DNA of 64,000 bases from Convivina intestini (GCF_003096575.1 NZ_QEKT01000003.1:1-64000); one strand, 5' to 3'; shown: positions 9,111-17,638, numbered from the stretch's first letter. Numbers and translations: made by a program. The notes: generated by a model from the sequence alone, not told the origin.

Positions 9111-10292
9111 ATGGACGAAAATAACTACAGTCGCTCTTCGCGCCGTAAAGAAGAGGAGGCTAATTTTGACGAGAAAGGGCCGCGTCGGCCGCACCGTCGG
9201 CGTCGGACACGCTGGCTTGGCTGGACTTTATTAATCTTGCTAGTGGCCGCGATTGGCGTAAGTGCTTTTTTCTTCGCTGAATTTAAAAGTTCAGTTGAAA
9301 GCATGCAACATTCGGCTAAAATTACTAAAGCGCGGGATGTTAACCAATTGGTCAAAGAAGGTAAGCCATTTTCAGTTTTGGTCTTGGGAACCGATGTGGG
9401 CGAGTTGAACCGTGATCGTGATGGTTTGACGGATTCAATGATGATTTTGACGGTAAATCCAACTAAACAAGAAGTCACGATGACTTCGATTCCACGTGAT
9501 ATTATGGTATCAATTGTCGGTGCTGAAGAAACCTTCCCGCAAAAAATGAATGCCGCCTATCCCATTGAAGGGGTTGGAGCAACCATGCAGACTGTACAAA
9601 ATTATTTGAATGTGCCAATTGACTTCTATGTTTTGGTCAATATGAAGGGCTTAGAAAGCTTAGTTGATCAGGTGGGTGGGGTTTCGGTAGATTCACCGCT
9701 TGATTTCCAATATAGTCAAGAAACAGCTCACGCTGAGGGACCAAATTTGTATCGATTCCACAAAGGAAGTTCTCGTTATGAGCATTCTGATGATAATGGT
9801 AAAACCTGGTCTAAGAGTAAAACTGTGATGGACGGCGATGCCGCTTTAGCCTTTTCACGAATGCGTTATGATGATCCTGATGGCGATTATGGTCGTCAAT
9901 TGCGACAACGTTTGGTCTTAAAGGCTCTTATGAAAAAGGCAGTTAACCTTAAGAATTTGACTAATCCTAAGTTCATTAAGACCGTTTCTAAAAATGCCCA
10001 AACTGACATCTCCTTTGATAATGTCCTGAAATTAATTACCACTTATCGAGTTGCTACGAAAAATCAAGTTTCTGATAACCTTCAAGGGCAGCTGGACATG
10101 TATGGCGGTATTTCTTATCAAATGGTACCTAAAACTGAAAAGCAACGGATAACTGATAAAATCCGTAACCAGTTAGCATTAGAGCCCAAAGATACTGGTA
10201 CCCAATTTGGTGGACAAGTACCATCCTATGGGGCTCGAATCGCTAGTGATAATCTAGCGCTGATTGGGGAACAATATTTACCTAATGAGTAG
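9111..10292 (+). CDS. LytR-CpsA-Psr (LCP) family wall-polymer ligase
   Basis: 393 residues. A charged, Arg-rich cytoplasmic N-terminus (about 1-36) precedes one membrane helix (about 38-60), and an extracellular LCP domain begins near residue 85 (FSVLVLGTD). The acidic and Arg residues expected at the polyprenyl-phosphate site are visible in NRDRDGLTDS and IPRDIMV, with RMRYDDPDGDYGRQ(L)RQR further on. LCP enzymes move wall teichoic acid or polysaccharide from lipid carriers to peptidoglycan. The C-terminal about 60 residues form a short tail. TTGGAG precedes the start and a terminator follows, so it is monocistronic. Confidence 0.92.
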   Translation: MDENNYSRSSRRKEEEANFDEKGPRRPHRRRRTRWLGWTLLILLVAAIGVSAFFFAEFKSSVESMQHSAKITKARDVNQLVKEGKPFSVLVLGTDVGELNRDRDGLTDSMMILTVNPTKQEVTMTSIPRDIMVSIVGAEETFPQKMNAAYPIEGVGATMQTVQNYLNVPIDFYVLVNMKGLESLVDQVGGVSVDSPLDFQYSQETAHAEGPNLYRFHKGSSRYEHSDDNGKTWSKSKTVMDGDAALAFSRMRYDDPDGDYGRQLRQRLVLKALMKKAVNLKNLTNPKFIKTVSKNAQTDISFDNVLKLITTYRVATKNQVSDNLQGQLDMYGGISYQMVPKTEKQRITDKIRNQLALEPKDTGTQFGGQVPSYGARIASDNLALIGEQYLPNE

Positions 10293-10298
10293 AATATT

Positions 10299-10320
10299 AA
10301 AGCGCTTCGGCGCTTTTTTT
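10299..10320 (+). terminator. Terminator after the LCP gene
   Basis: AAAGCGC-TTCG-GCGCTTT, a stable UUCG tetraloop hairpin with a T tail. Confidence 0.9.
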
Positions 10321-10335
10321 GATTCGTAAAATTCG

Positions 10336-10344
10336 TGTTATACT
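10336..10344 (+). promoter_or_regulatory. Extended -10 promoter of the ppx-mvaA operon
   Basis: TGtTATACT, an extended -10 element, lies 29 nt before the ppx start codon. There is no good -35 at normal spacing. Confidence 0.45.
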
Positions 10345-10372
10345 GGAAAAAAGCTAAGGATAAGGCATAGAA

Positions 10373-11302
10373 ATGGCATATTTGGGTATTATTGATTTAG
10401 GGAGCAATTCCGCTCGAATGGTTATTGAGGATTTGCATCCGGATGGTAGTTATACTGAGATTCTACGGGAGAAAACTGACACTCGGATTGCACAAAATAT
10501 GGGTTCGTCATTGATGTTACAACCGGAGCCAATTCGTCGAACCATTGCCGTACTAAAGGAGTTTAAGGCACATTTGGATCAGTATGGACCCTTAGCCACC
10601 AAAGCAATCACCACGGCGGCAGTCCGTACGGCAAAAAATCAAGCCGAATTCCTGAATTTAGTACAACAAGAAGTTGGTATTGAATTTGAAGTTTTGACTG
10701 GTACCCAGGAAGCACATTATGATTACTTGGGTGTGATGGCGACCTTAAGTGACATTCAAAATGGGGTTATTTTAGATACCGGTGGTGCATCGGTTGAATT
10801 AATTGGCTTTAAAAATCGACAAGAACAGCATGAAATTAGCCTACCTTTTGGGGCAGTGAATCTATCTGAAAAATATCAATTAGCTGATGATGTTCAACAA
10901 GCTAATATTGAAGCCGCTTGTGCTTCAATTAATCAGCAGTACCAAGAGCTAAAATGGTTGGATAATTTTAAAAATGATTCGGTTATCTTGCTCGGTGGCG
11001 CCAATCGTTCCCTAGCTCGTGTAGCACGTGCCTTTAATGGTGAACGCCAAATTAACAATATCCATGGCTTTACAATGTCACGGACCTTAGTGGAACAGCT
11101 ATTTGACCAAATTCGACAAACGAATCGAGCTGGTCGTGAAAAAATAGCAGGATTAGAAAAATCACGAGCTGATATTATCATTAGTGGATTACTTCCCCTC
11201 CTTAATTTAATGAAAGCAATTGATGCCCCCCAGGTTATTTTCTCCGAAAGTGGTGTTAGAGAAGGTATCATTGCCGAAAGAGTATGTAAACTCGATGACT
11301 AA
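10373..11302 (+). CDS. ppx: Ppx/GppA-family exopolyphosphatase or (p)ppGpp phosphohydrolase
   Basis: 309 residues, the short actin-fold form without the C-terminal HD domain. The N-terminal phosphate loop DLGSNSARMVI, the central DTGGASVELI motif and the late glycine-rich LLGGANRSL are all present. The family hydrolyses polyphosphate or pppGpp; sequence reading cannot tell which is favoured. It heads a tight run: its TAA overlaps the mvaA start by 8 nt, and an IpaB/EvcA-like gene, sir2 and a CDF exporter follow. AAGGATAAGG serves as the ribosome binding site. Confidence 0.85.
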   Translation: MAYLGIIDLGSNSARMVIEDLHPDGSYTEILREKTDTRIAQNMGSSLMLQPEPIRRTIAVLKEFKAHLDQYGPLATKAITTAAVRTAKNQAEFLNLVQQEVGIEFEVLTGTQEAHYDYLGVMATLSDIQNGVILDTGGASVELIGFKNRQEQHEISLPFGAVNLSEKYQLADDVQQANIEAACASINQQYQELKWLDNFKNDSVILLGGANRSLARVARAFNGERQINNIHGFTMSRTLVEQLFDQIRQTNRAGREKIAGLEKSRADIIISGLLPLLNLMKAIDAPQVIFSESGVREGIIAERVCKLDD

Positions 11303-12527
11303 GAAGTTTTATGAAAAAACGCCGACAGAACGATTGAACCAATTATCCCTAACGGCAGAATTGCGTCAGGATTTTGCCGCTGAACAAAATTTAGTGAATG
11401 CAGCGATAGTCGAAAATTATATTACTGATTTTCGTGAACCCGAAGGGGTTTTGCAGCGTTTACAGGTTGATGGCCATTTTTATACGGTACCTATGGCCAT
11501 TGAAGAACCTAGTGTAATCGCAGCAGCTAATAATGGCGCTCGAATGCTTAATTTTAATGGTGGCATTTTTACTGAAAAAATACAGTCAGCAGCGTTGACG
11601 CTTGGACAGTTACTATTTGAGGATGTCAATGTTACTGCTTTACATGAATTTATTGATCAATATACAGCTGAAATTCAACGAGTAGCTGATCAAGCTAAGC
11701 CGTCAATCGTAAAACGCGGTGGGGGTCTAGTCAAGGTTCAACTACGTGAGTTAAGTCAAAAACTGGTAAGTGTTGACTTTTTAATTGACACCAAAGAGGC
11801 AATGGGAGCCAACATTGTTAATACAATTTTAGCGGCCGAAAAAGAATTCTTTCATCCCTTTATACAGCAGTGTTTGGGCGCAATCTTGAGTAATGATGGG
11901 CGCAATAATTTAACCAAGGTTCAAGGAAGGGTTCCCTTTGCCGTGCTTGGCGGGGAAGTAGTAGCACACAAAATCGCAGCGCTTAGCCGGTTTGCCAAAG
12001 TGGATTCCTACCGGGCGGTTACAGAAAATAAGGGGATTTTTAACGGGGTGGGCGCCGTGGTATTGGCCACTGGAAATGACTGGCGAGCTGTCGAAGCCGC
12101 CGGGCATGCCTATGCTAGTCAATTGGGTTCATACCAGAGCTTGAGTCAGTGGTCAATTGATGCCAATCAGCAGCAGTTAGTGGGTGAGCTAGTCTTACCG
12201 TTGCCAATTGGTAGTATTGGTGGTGCTATCACGGCCTTGCCCCAGGCCCAACGCAATTTAGCCTTATTAGAACAACCATCCGTTCAAACCTTACGTGAAA
12301 TTATTGCTGGTGTTGGTTTAGCACAAAATTTAGCGGCCCTTAAAGCGATTGCCAGTGAAGGAATTCAGGCTGGGCATATGCGAATGCAATACCGGGCTTT
12401 AGCTCTTCAAGTTGGTGCTCAACCACATGAAGTGCTGCCCTTAGCACAGCGTTTGAGTACACAAAAAACAGTTGATACCCAGCTAGCTAGTCAAATATTA
12501 GAGGAGATACGTCGTCATGAATCCTAA
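11295..12527 (+). CDS. mvaA: Hydroxymethylglutaryl-CoA reductase, class II
   Basis: 410 residues from the ATG at 11295, chosen because the protein then begins with MTKKFYEKTPTERL as class II enzymes do; a longer upstream frame is only the overlap with ppx. It makes mevalonate for isoprenoid (undecaprenyl and quinone) precursors. Visible catalytic segments are AIEEPSVIAAANNGA (Glu, near residue 70), TENKGIFNGVGAVVLATGND (Lys and Asp) and the C-terminal GHMRMQ (His). The 3' end overlaps the next gene by 11 nt, so translational coupling is likely. Confidence 0.93.
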   Translation: MTKKFYEKTPTERLNQLSLTAELRQDFAAEQNLVNAAIVENYITDFREPEGVLQRLQVDGHFYTVPMAIEEPSVIAAANNGARMLNFNGGIFTEKIQSAALTLGQLLFEDVNVTALHEFIDQYTAEIQRVADQAKPSIVKRGGGLVKVQLRELSQKLVSVDFLIDTKEAMGANIVNTILAAEKEFFHPFIQQCLGAILSNDGRNNLTKVQGRVPFAVLGGEVVAHKIAALSRFAKVDSYRAVTENKGIFNGVGAVVLATGNDWRAVEAAGHAYASQLGSYQSLSQWSIDANQQQLVGELVLPLPIGSIGGAITALPQAQRNLALLEQPSVQTLREIIAGVGLAQNLAALKAIASEGIQAGHMRMQYRALALQVGAQPHEVLPLAQRLSTQKTVDTQLASQILEEIRRHES

Positions 12528-13470
12528 AATTCAAACCCTTTTAGACCAAGTTAACCAAGTTTATCCAGGTCAAGTTATAACCCGAGTTGGTCAAGAACAT
12601 GATGGTCGATTACATTTAGACCGAGTCAGCCAGTCTACCTTGGCCGGTCGGATTTTAATTGAATTAGCTGATAGTACAGCGGCTGACTTTCTTTTGGGCA
12701 ATGAGCTGTTAAAAATGCTATTAACCTTAAATGGTGCTATACCACAGATTTTTTTTGCTGTTACTTTTGATAATGAACAACTTGATAATCAGTTAATTCA
12801 GATTGCTACGCGGATGCACCGGGTGGTGGTGCATACGATTACTTATCCGGAATTAAACCAGCATGGTATTATCACTGTGGAAACGGTTTCGGAATACTTA
12901 GCTGGTGTGCACGAAGAGCTAAGTCCAGAGACTGAGCAACAAGATCCAGAAACCTTGTGGCGGCTATTAGTGCTCATGGATGCTTTAGTGTTTGGCCACA
13001 CTTTAAATGATAATCAAGCCTTTTTCGACGACTTAAAAGCTAATTATCCACGAGCATTTGCGGCTGCTCAAGCAATCGTTAGGCCATTTTGGTCAGTTGA
13101 CTTCAAGCAGCCACGACAGACCAGAAAGCAAATGGTAAGAGTGTTTGATGCTGTGGATAAAGCCTTGTATAACTGGCAGTTACCAACGGTTAATGCCCGC
13201 GAGTATGTAACGCTAACCAGTGTCCTATCGAAAAGGCAGTTGAGTTTACCAGTTCGGCAAGTATTTGATATCTTTCACACAGAAATGCTTGATTTTCAAA
13301 CCAAAGAAACTGCTTATGTAGGCCTTAACAAGGGTGATCAGCAAAATAGTTTTGTCATTACCCCACCACAAAATGAAGCCGATCGACCGGCATTTTTCCA
13401 GCAACTATATGCTTTGCCGGTACAAGACTTATTTAAACAATTGGCTTTGCCATACATAGAAAGGGGGTGA
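12517..13470 (+). CDS. Conserved lactobacillal protein (IpaB/EvcA-like), unknown function
   Basis: 317 residues, cytoplasmic, with no signal peptide or membrane helix. I recognise the general sequence style (N-terminal LLDQVNQVYPGQVITRVG and RLHLDRV, then RILIELAD) from lactobacillal proteins annotated as IpaB/EvcA family, a name that does not imply a type III effector role here. The middle is rich in long helices. There are no catalytic motifs I can name. It overlaps mvaA by 11 nt and is 8 nt from sir2, so it is co-expressed with both. Confidence 0.6.
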   Translation: MNPKIQTLLDQVNQVYPGQVITRVGQEHDGRLHLDRVSQSTLAGRILIELADSTAADFLLGNELLKMLLTLNGAIPQIFFAVTFDNEQLDNQLIQIATRMHRVVVHTITYPELNQHGIITVETVSEYLAGVHEELSPETEQQDPETLWRLLVLMDALVFGHTLNDNQAFFDDLKANYPRAFAAAQAIVRPFWSVDFKQPRQTRKQMVRVFDAVDKALYNWQLPTVNAREYVTLTSVLSKRQLSLPVRQVFDIFHTEMLDFQTKETAYVGLNKGDQQNSFVITPPQNEADRPAFFQQLYALPVQDLFKQLALPYIERG

Positions 13471-13478
13471 ATTAATAT

Positions 13479-14186
13479 ATGTTAGTAACACCAGCTATTC
13501 AGGCTAAATTTGACCAAGCCCAAAATATTCTTTTTATGACTGGCGCCGGTATTTCAACCTTATCAGGGATTCCTGATTATCGTTCTAAAAATGGGATTTA
13601 TGATGGGGTAAAACTACAGCCGGAGTACCTTTTGAGTGCAACTGCTTTTGAGCGTGAACCTGAAAAGCAATATCAATTTATGATTGATAATATGTACTTT
13701 CCAGATGCTCAGCCCAATATTATCCATGATAAAATGGCGGCGCTCACGCAAGCCAAACGTGCTCGAATTATTACGCAAAATGTTGATGATTTGCACGTGA
13801 AGGCTAATAGTGATGCTCAACGGTTAATTCGTTTTCATGGCAGTCTCTATGAAGTCTATGCGCCAATTGATAACCAACCGGTACCATTTCAGCAGTATTT
13901 AAAATCCATGTATCGGCCTAGTGATGGGGCCAAGTTACGACCACGGATTACCTTTTATGAGGAAATGCCTTTTGGGGTTAATGAATCAGCCCAATGGGTT
14001 GCAGCGGCAGATTTAATCGTGGTTGTTGGAACCAGTTTCAAGGTTTATCCATTTGCTGGTCTATTACAATATGCTAATCCACAAGCGACCCTGATGTCAG
14101 TTAATTTAGAATTGATTAATGCGCCTTTGCAGGTTGAACAGGTTGTCGGGGATGCTGGTGAGTTTTTCCAAGAATTACAGATTTAA
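13479..14186 (+). CDS. Sir2-family NAD-dependent deacylase lacking its zinc ribbon
   Basis: 235 residues. Sirtuin core motifs are present: TGAGIST (21-27), IPDYRS (31-36), TQNVDDLH (99-106), catalytic His120 in RFHGSLY and VVVGTSF (182-188). The small domain that normally carries four zinc-binding cysteines (just after His120) reads EVYAPIDNQPVPFQQYLKS, and no cysteine occurs anywhere in the protein. The NAD pocket is therefore kept while the structural zinc site is lost. It could still be a deacylase, an ADP-ribosyltransferase or an NAD hydrolase. A GGGGGTGA ribosome binding site precedes the start. It is the fourth gene of the ppx run. Confidence 0.85.
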   Translation: MLVTPAIQAKFDQAQNILFMTGAGISTLSGIPDYRSKNGIYDGVKLQPEYLLSATAFEREPEKQYQFMIDNMYFPDAQPNIIHDKMAALTQAKRARIITQNVDDLHVKANSDAQRLIRFHGSLYEVYAPIDNQPVPFQQYLKSMYRPSDGAKLRPRITFYEEMPFGVNESAQWVAAADLIVVVGTSFKVYPFAGLLQYANPQATLMSVNLELINAPLQVEQVVGDAGEFFQELQI

Positions 14187-14207
14187 AAGGGGATGTAGGA
14201 GGAGTTT

Positions 14208-15122
14208 ATGAGTGACACACATGATAATGCGGTGAAACAAAAGCCGTATATTATCGGAATTGTAATTAATTTAGTGTTTGTTTTAGCAGAGATTGTTTTT
14301 GCTCAAATTGCGCATTCAACAGCATTATTTGCGGATGCCTTTCATAATTTGAGTGATGTTTTGGCTTTGGTAATTGCTTGGCTAGCTGTGGTCGTTTTTG
14401 GTTTACGGGCGACTAAGCAACATACTTATGGCTGGCATAACGTTTCGATTTTAGCCAGTATTTTCAATGCCCTATTACTGCTAGGGGCTGTGGTAACAAT
14501 TTTTTATGAAGGTATTCGAGACCTCTTTTTTGTTACACCAGAACATACAACTGGTTGGATTGTGACCGTTGTGGCTGCTATTGGAATTGTGGTGAACTTT
14601 TCCACAGCGATGCTCTTTAAAATTTCTGGAGCGCCAGATGAGCATGGCCATCACCATGGCCAAGATCTAAATGCTAAAACAGCGTACTTACATTTACTGG
14701 CTGATGCCGGCGTTTCTGTTGGGGTTATTTTGGCCGGATGGCTAATCCAAATGACTGGTTGGCAGATTATTGATCCAATCGTGTCATTAATTATTGGTGT
14801 GATTATTTTGGTAACAGCCTGGCCAGTGATGAAGTCGACTTTTAATTTAGCTATTAATGGTGTGCCAGATAATGTTGATGAGGAAGAAATTTATCAATAT
14901 TTGAATCAGCATGCGGGAATTCAAGAATTACATGATTTGCACATTTGGCCATTATCGACAACTGAATCGGCTTTGACCGTTCATTTGGCAGTGGAAAATC
15001 CAGCCGATGCTCAAAATATTTTAGAGGACGTAACCGACCAGTTGCGTAGTCACTACCATATTTCGCATGTTACGATTCAAATCGAAGGACCTTGGCATGA
15101 AACAAATTGTAATTCGATTTAG
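14208..15122 (+). CDS. Cation diffusion facilitator (Zn/Co/Cd/Mn exporter)
   Basis: 304 residues. Six membrane helices are followed by a cytoplasmic ferredoxin-like domain (about 215-300). The two metal-site motifs are visible: D43-A-F-H-N-L-S-D50 in helix 2 and HLLADAG in helix 5. A short His-rich loop, HGHHHG, lies between helices 4 and 5, and the protein is closest to the CzcD/ZitB type. It exports divalent metal in exchange for protons. It follows sir2 by 21 nt behind a GTAGGAGG ribosome binding site and ends the run. The metal cannot be decided from sequence alone; mntH lies just downstream under its own promoter. Confidence 0.9.
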   Translation: MSDTHDNAVKQKPYIIGIVINLVFVLAEIVFAQIAHSTALFADAFHNLSDVLALVIAWLAVVVFGLRATKQHTYGWHNVSILASIFNALLLLGAVVTIFYEGIRDLFFVTPEHTTGWIVTVVAAIGIVVNFSTAMLFKISGAPDEHGHHHGQDLNAKTAYLHLLADAGVSVGVILAGWLIQMTGWQIIDPIVSLIIGVIILVTAWPVMKSTFNLAINGVPDNVDEEEIYQYLNQHAGIQELHDLHIWPLSTTESALTVHLAVENPADAQNILEDVTDQLRSHYHISHVTIQIEGPWHETNCNSI

Positions 15123-15228
15123 TTTTAAAAAAATTATTTTATTTTAATAAATACTCTTTAATAGCTTAATTTTATTAAGAATGTAATATTGTAATTTATC
15201 ATTAGATAAATGTTGCGCCTTCCTTTAC

Positions 15229-15256
15229 TTGACGCAAGCGTAAACTTGTGTATGAT
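15229..15256 (+). promoter_or_regulatory. Promoter of mntH
   Basis: TTGACG (15229-15234), 16-nt spacer, TATGAT (15251-15256). Transcription should start near 15263, which leaves a leader of about 210 nt before the mntH ATG. Confidence 0.65.
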
Positions 15257-15262
15257 TATAGA

Positions 15263-15472
15263 TGTACTTAGGCACTGATAGATGGGTTAGGTAGCTTTCA
15301 TAAGCTTTCAACAGCCAAGTTGAATGAAATTCTTTATGAAAATTATTTAGCACCGGAATTGTATCTTTTTGTTGCGGCTTTTTTCTTACTAGAAAGGTTT
15401 GCGATGATTAATGCAGTACCGTGTGTTTTTCTGTCTGTCTTGGTCCTGAGGAGAATTCCAAAGGAGAAGAAT
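15263..15472 (+). promoter_or_regulatory. Long structured 5' leader of mntH
   Basis: This fills most of the 350-nt gap after the CDF gene. It contains a compound hairpin: TTTCATAA (15296-15303) pairs with TTATGAAA (15334-15341), and inside it TTCAAC (15307-15312) pairs with GTTGAA (15319-15324). A GCGGC followed by a T-run lies about 40 nt further on (around 15375-15385). The frame stays open into mntH from a TTG at 15320, but that TTG is inside the hairpin and has no ribosome binding site. It does not match the yybP-ykoY manganese riboswitch consensus as I know it. Confidence 0.45.
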
Positions 15473-16876
15473 ATGGATAATTCTACACAGGGAAGTCCCC
15501 GCAAGAAACATAGCCTGATTGAGCACACAGGCGAAAAAAGTTTGGAAGAGGTTAACGGTACCATTGAGATTCCTAAAAATGGTTCCTTTTGGCGCCGTCT
15601 GCTAGCCTTTTCAGGTCCAGGAGCCTTGGTTGCTGTTGGTTATATGGATCCCGGTAACTGGGTGACATCTGTGGCCGGTGGTGCCGGTTACCGTTACTTG
15701 CTTTTGTCAATTGTTTTGATTTCATCTTTGATTGCCATGCTGTTGCAGTACATGGCTGGAAAGCTTGGAATTGTTAAGCAAGAAGATTTGGCTCAAGCAA
15801 CCGCTAGCCGTACTAATCGATTGGGTCGTTATACCCTTTGGGTCTTTACCGAATTAGCCTTGATGGCCACTGATATCGCCGAAGTTATCGGTGGTGCCAT
15901 TGCCCTGCACTTGTTGTTTGGCTGGCCAATGATTGTGACTGTTTTGTTAACTGCCTTTGATGTTGTGTTGCTATTGCTTTTGATGAAGTTTGGTTTCCGC
16001 AAGATCGAAGCCATTGTGGCAACTTTGATTTTGACAATCTTGGTTGTTTACGTTTACTTGGTTGCCCTATCACATCCTGATTGGTTTGGTGTTTTGGCTG
16101 GATACATGCCACAACCTCATGTTCTTTCAACTCATCAAGTTTCAGGTTTGGATTCTCCATTAACTTTGACTGCTGGTATTATTGGTGCGACTGTTATGCC
16201 TCACAACCTTTACTTGCATTCATCTATTTCACAAACACGTAAGGTTAACCATGAGGATCACGAAGAAGTTCGCGATGCTGTGCGTTTGATGACTTGGGAT
16301 TCTAATATTCAGTTAACTTTAGCCTTTGTAATTAACTCATTGCTTTTGATTTTGGGTGCCGCTTTGTTCTATGGACACGGTGCTGATTTGGGATCTTTCG
16401 GTGCGATGTACCGTGCTTTGCAAGATAATAGTATTGCTGGGGCGATTGCCTCACCATTCCTTTCAACTTTGTTTGCGGTTGCCTTGTTGGCTTCTGGTCA
16501 AAACTCAACCATTACAGGTACTTTGACTGGTGAAATCGTCATGGAAGGATTCTTGCACTTACGTATTCCAATGTGGCTACGGCGTGTGGTAACTCGTGGT
16601 TTGGCCTTGTTGCCAGTTGTTGCTGCTACTATTTACTACGGTGGTGATGAAGCTCAATTGGATTCACTGTTGACTAATTCTCAGGTCTTTCTTTCAATTG
16701 TCTTGCCATTCTCAATGGCCCCATTAATCTACTTCACTTCATCAAAGAAGGTGATGGGTGAATTTGCTAACCCTAAGTGGATTACTTGGCTGGGTTGGAT
16801 TAGTTTTGTTACTTTAACCATCATTAACATTTGGATTGTTTATAATTCAATTACTGGTATGTTTGGTCTGAAATAA
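15473..16876 (+). CDS. mntH: NRAMP-family Mn(II)/H+ importer
   Basis: 467 residues from the ATG at 15473, which has AAAGGAG 6 nt upstream; an in-frame extension to 15320 lacks a ribosome binding site. Eleven or so membrane helices are predicted. The metal-binding DPGN motif (59-62, in GYMDPGNW) and the helix 6 VMPHNLYLHS motif are intact. It takes up manganese, which lactic acid bacteria hold at high levels against oxidative damage. Codon bias suggests strong expression. A universal stress protein follows 9 nt later in the same operon. Confidence 0.95.
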   Translation: MDNSTQGSPRKKHSLIEHTGEKSLEEVNGTIEIPKNGSFWRRLLAFSGPGALVAVGYMDPGNWVTSVAGGAGYRYLLLSIVLISSLIAMLLQYMAGKLGIVKQEDLAQATASRTNRLGRYTLWVFTELALMATDIAEVIGGAIALHLLFGWPMIVTVLLTAFDVVLLLLLMKFGFRKIEAIVATLILTILVVYVYLVALSHPDWFGVLAGYMPQPHVLSTHQVSGLDSPLTLTAGIIGATVMPHNLYLHSSISQTRKVNHEDHEEVRDAVRLMTWDSNIQLTLAFVINSLLLILGAALFYGHGADLGSFGAMYRALQDNSIAGAIASPFLSTLFAVALLASGQNSTITGTLTGEIVMEGFLHLRIPMWLRRVVTRGLALLPVVAATIYYGGDEAQLDSLLTNSQVFLSIVLPFSMAPLIYFTSSKKVMGEFANPKWITWLGWISFVTLTIINIWIVYNSITGMFGLK

Positions 16877-16885
16877 GGAGGAGTT

Positions 16886-17347
16886 ATGGATACATTGAAT
16901 ATGGATATCGAGCCAAAGCGCTTTAAGCGGATTTTGGTTGGTGTTGATGAATCCGAACAAGGTTATTTTGCCTTGACGAATGCTATTCACCAAGCCAGTG
17001 AGGATGATTCTCACTTAATTATTGCCACTATTTTAGAAATGGGTGATTTGTCAACCATTGATGCTATGCATTTGGATGCTATTAAGGCTAAGCGCGAACA
17101 ACTAGAAAGTAACTTAGAAAAGTACCGTAAGTACGCCGAAGCGCGTGGTGTTACTAATGTCGAAGTTTTCTTTGATGATGGTGCTAAGGCTGGAGAAACT
17201 TTGGTCGAAGATATTGCCCCCGAAGTAAAGGCTGATTTAATTGTTGTTGGGGCTCACTCTCATCGTGGTTTCTGGCGATCAATTGGTTCTCAAGCTGCTT
17301 ATATTGCTCGTAACGCTTCTATTTCAACTTTAATTGTTCGTCAATAA
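16886..17347 (+). CDS. Universal stress protein (UspA family)
   Basis: 153 residues. The Rossmann-like UspA fold is visible from ILVGVDESEQG (about 15) to the nucleotide-binding end VVGAHSHRGFWRS. The GX2GX9GS/T-type loop is partly present (GAHSHRGFWRSIGSQ), suggesting an ATP-binding member. An AAGGAGGAG ribosome binding site and 9-nt spacing place it in the mntH operon. Its function is stress resistance of unknown mechanism; linkage to mntH is common in lactic acid bacteria. Confidence 0.9.
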   Translation: MDTLNMDIEPKRFKRILVGVDESEQGYFALTNAIHQASEDDSHLIIATILEMGDLSTIDAMHLDAIKAKREQLESNLEKYRKYAEARGVTNVEVFFDDGAKAGETLVEDIAPEVKADLIVVGAHSHRGFWRSIGSQAAYIARNASISTLIVRQ

Positions 17348-17359
17348 TTGTTTATTATA

Positions 17360-17398
17360 AAAAACATCCCGCCGATTATAATCGGCGGGATGTTTTTG
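17360..17398. terminator. Terminator after the mntH-usp operon
   Basis: Perfect palindromic hairpin with arms ACATCCCGCCGAT / ATCGGCGGGATGT, flanked by an A-run and a T-run, so it can act in both directions. Confidence 0.9.
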
Positions 17399-17492
17399 CA
17401 ATTTAAATAAATTGTATAAAAAGAGAATTTTCTTCAAAAATAGATTGACCTAAACTGGAATATTTAGTAAACTAATGTAGTTGTGATTTGTT

Positions 17493-17576
17493 GCCGCTGT
17501 GGCGGAATTGGCAGACGCGCTGGACTCAAAATCCAGTGGTGGTAACACCGTGTGGGTTCGACTCCCACCGGCGGCA
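17493..17576 (+). tRNA. tRNA-Leu (anticodon CAA)
   Basis: 84 nt with a long variable arm as in class II tRNAs. The acceptor stem GCCGCTG pairs with CGGCGGC, the discriminator is A, the anticodon loop is CTCAAAA within TGGACTCAAAATCCA, and the T-loop is GGTTCGACTCC. CCA is not encoded. It reads UUG codons. A minus-strand frame across it is an artefact. Confidence 0.97.
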
Positions 17577-17585
17577 TAAACGATG

Positions 17586-17638
17586 AAAAAGTGATATTTA
17601 GTAAAATGGATTAGCATTTTACTGAATATCACTTTTTT
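17586..17638 (+). terminator. Terminator after tRNA-Leu
   Basis: A 22-bp stem with one G-U wobble (17586-17607 with 17616-17637) and a T tail. Confidence 0.85.

Noticed and set aside
9125-9478. 117-codon antisense frame opposite the LCP gene
   Set aside because: It is a shadow of the Arg-rich and regular codon pattern of the sense gene.
15320-15472. N-terminal extension of MntH by 51 residues
   Set aside because: The TTG lies inside a hairpin, has no ribosome binding site, and the ATG at 15473 has an ideal one. NRAMP proteins do not carry such an extension.
15263-15472. yybP-ykoY manganese riboswitch
   Set aside because: The conserved loop sequences of that class could not be found; only a different hairpin is present.
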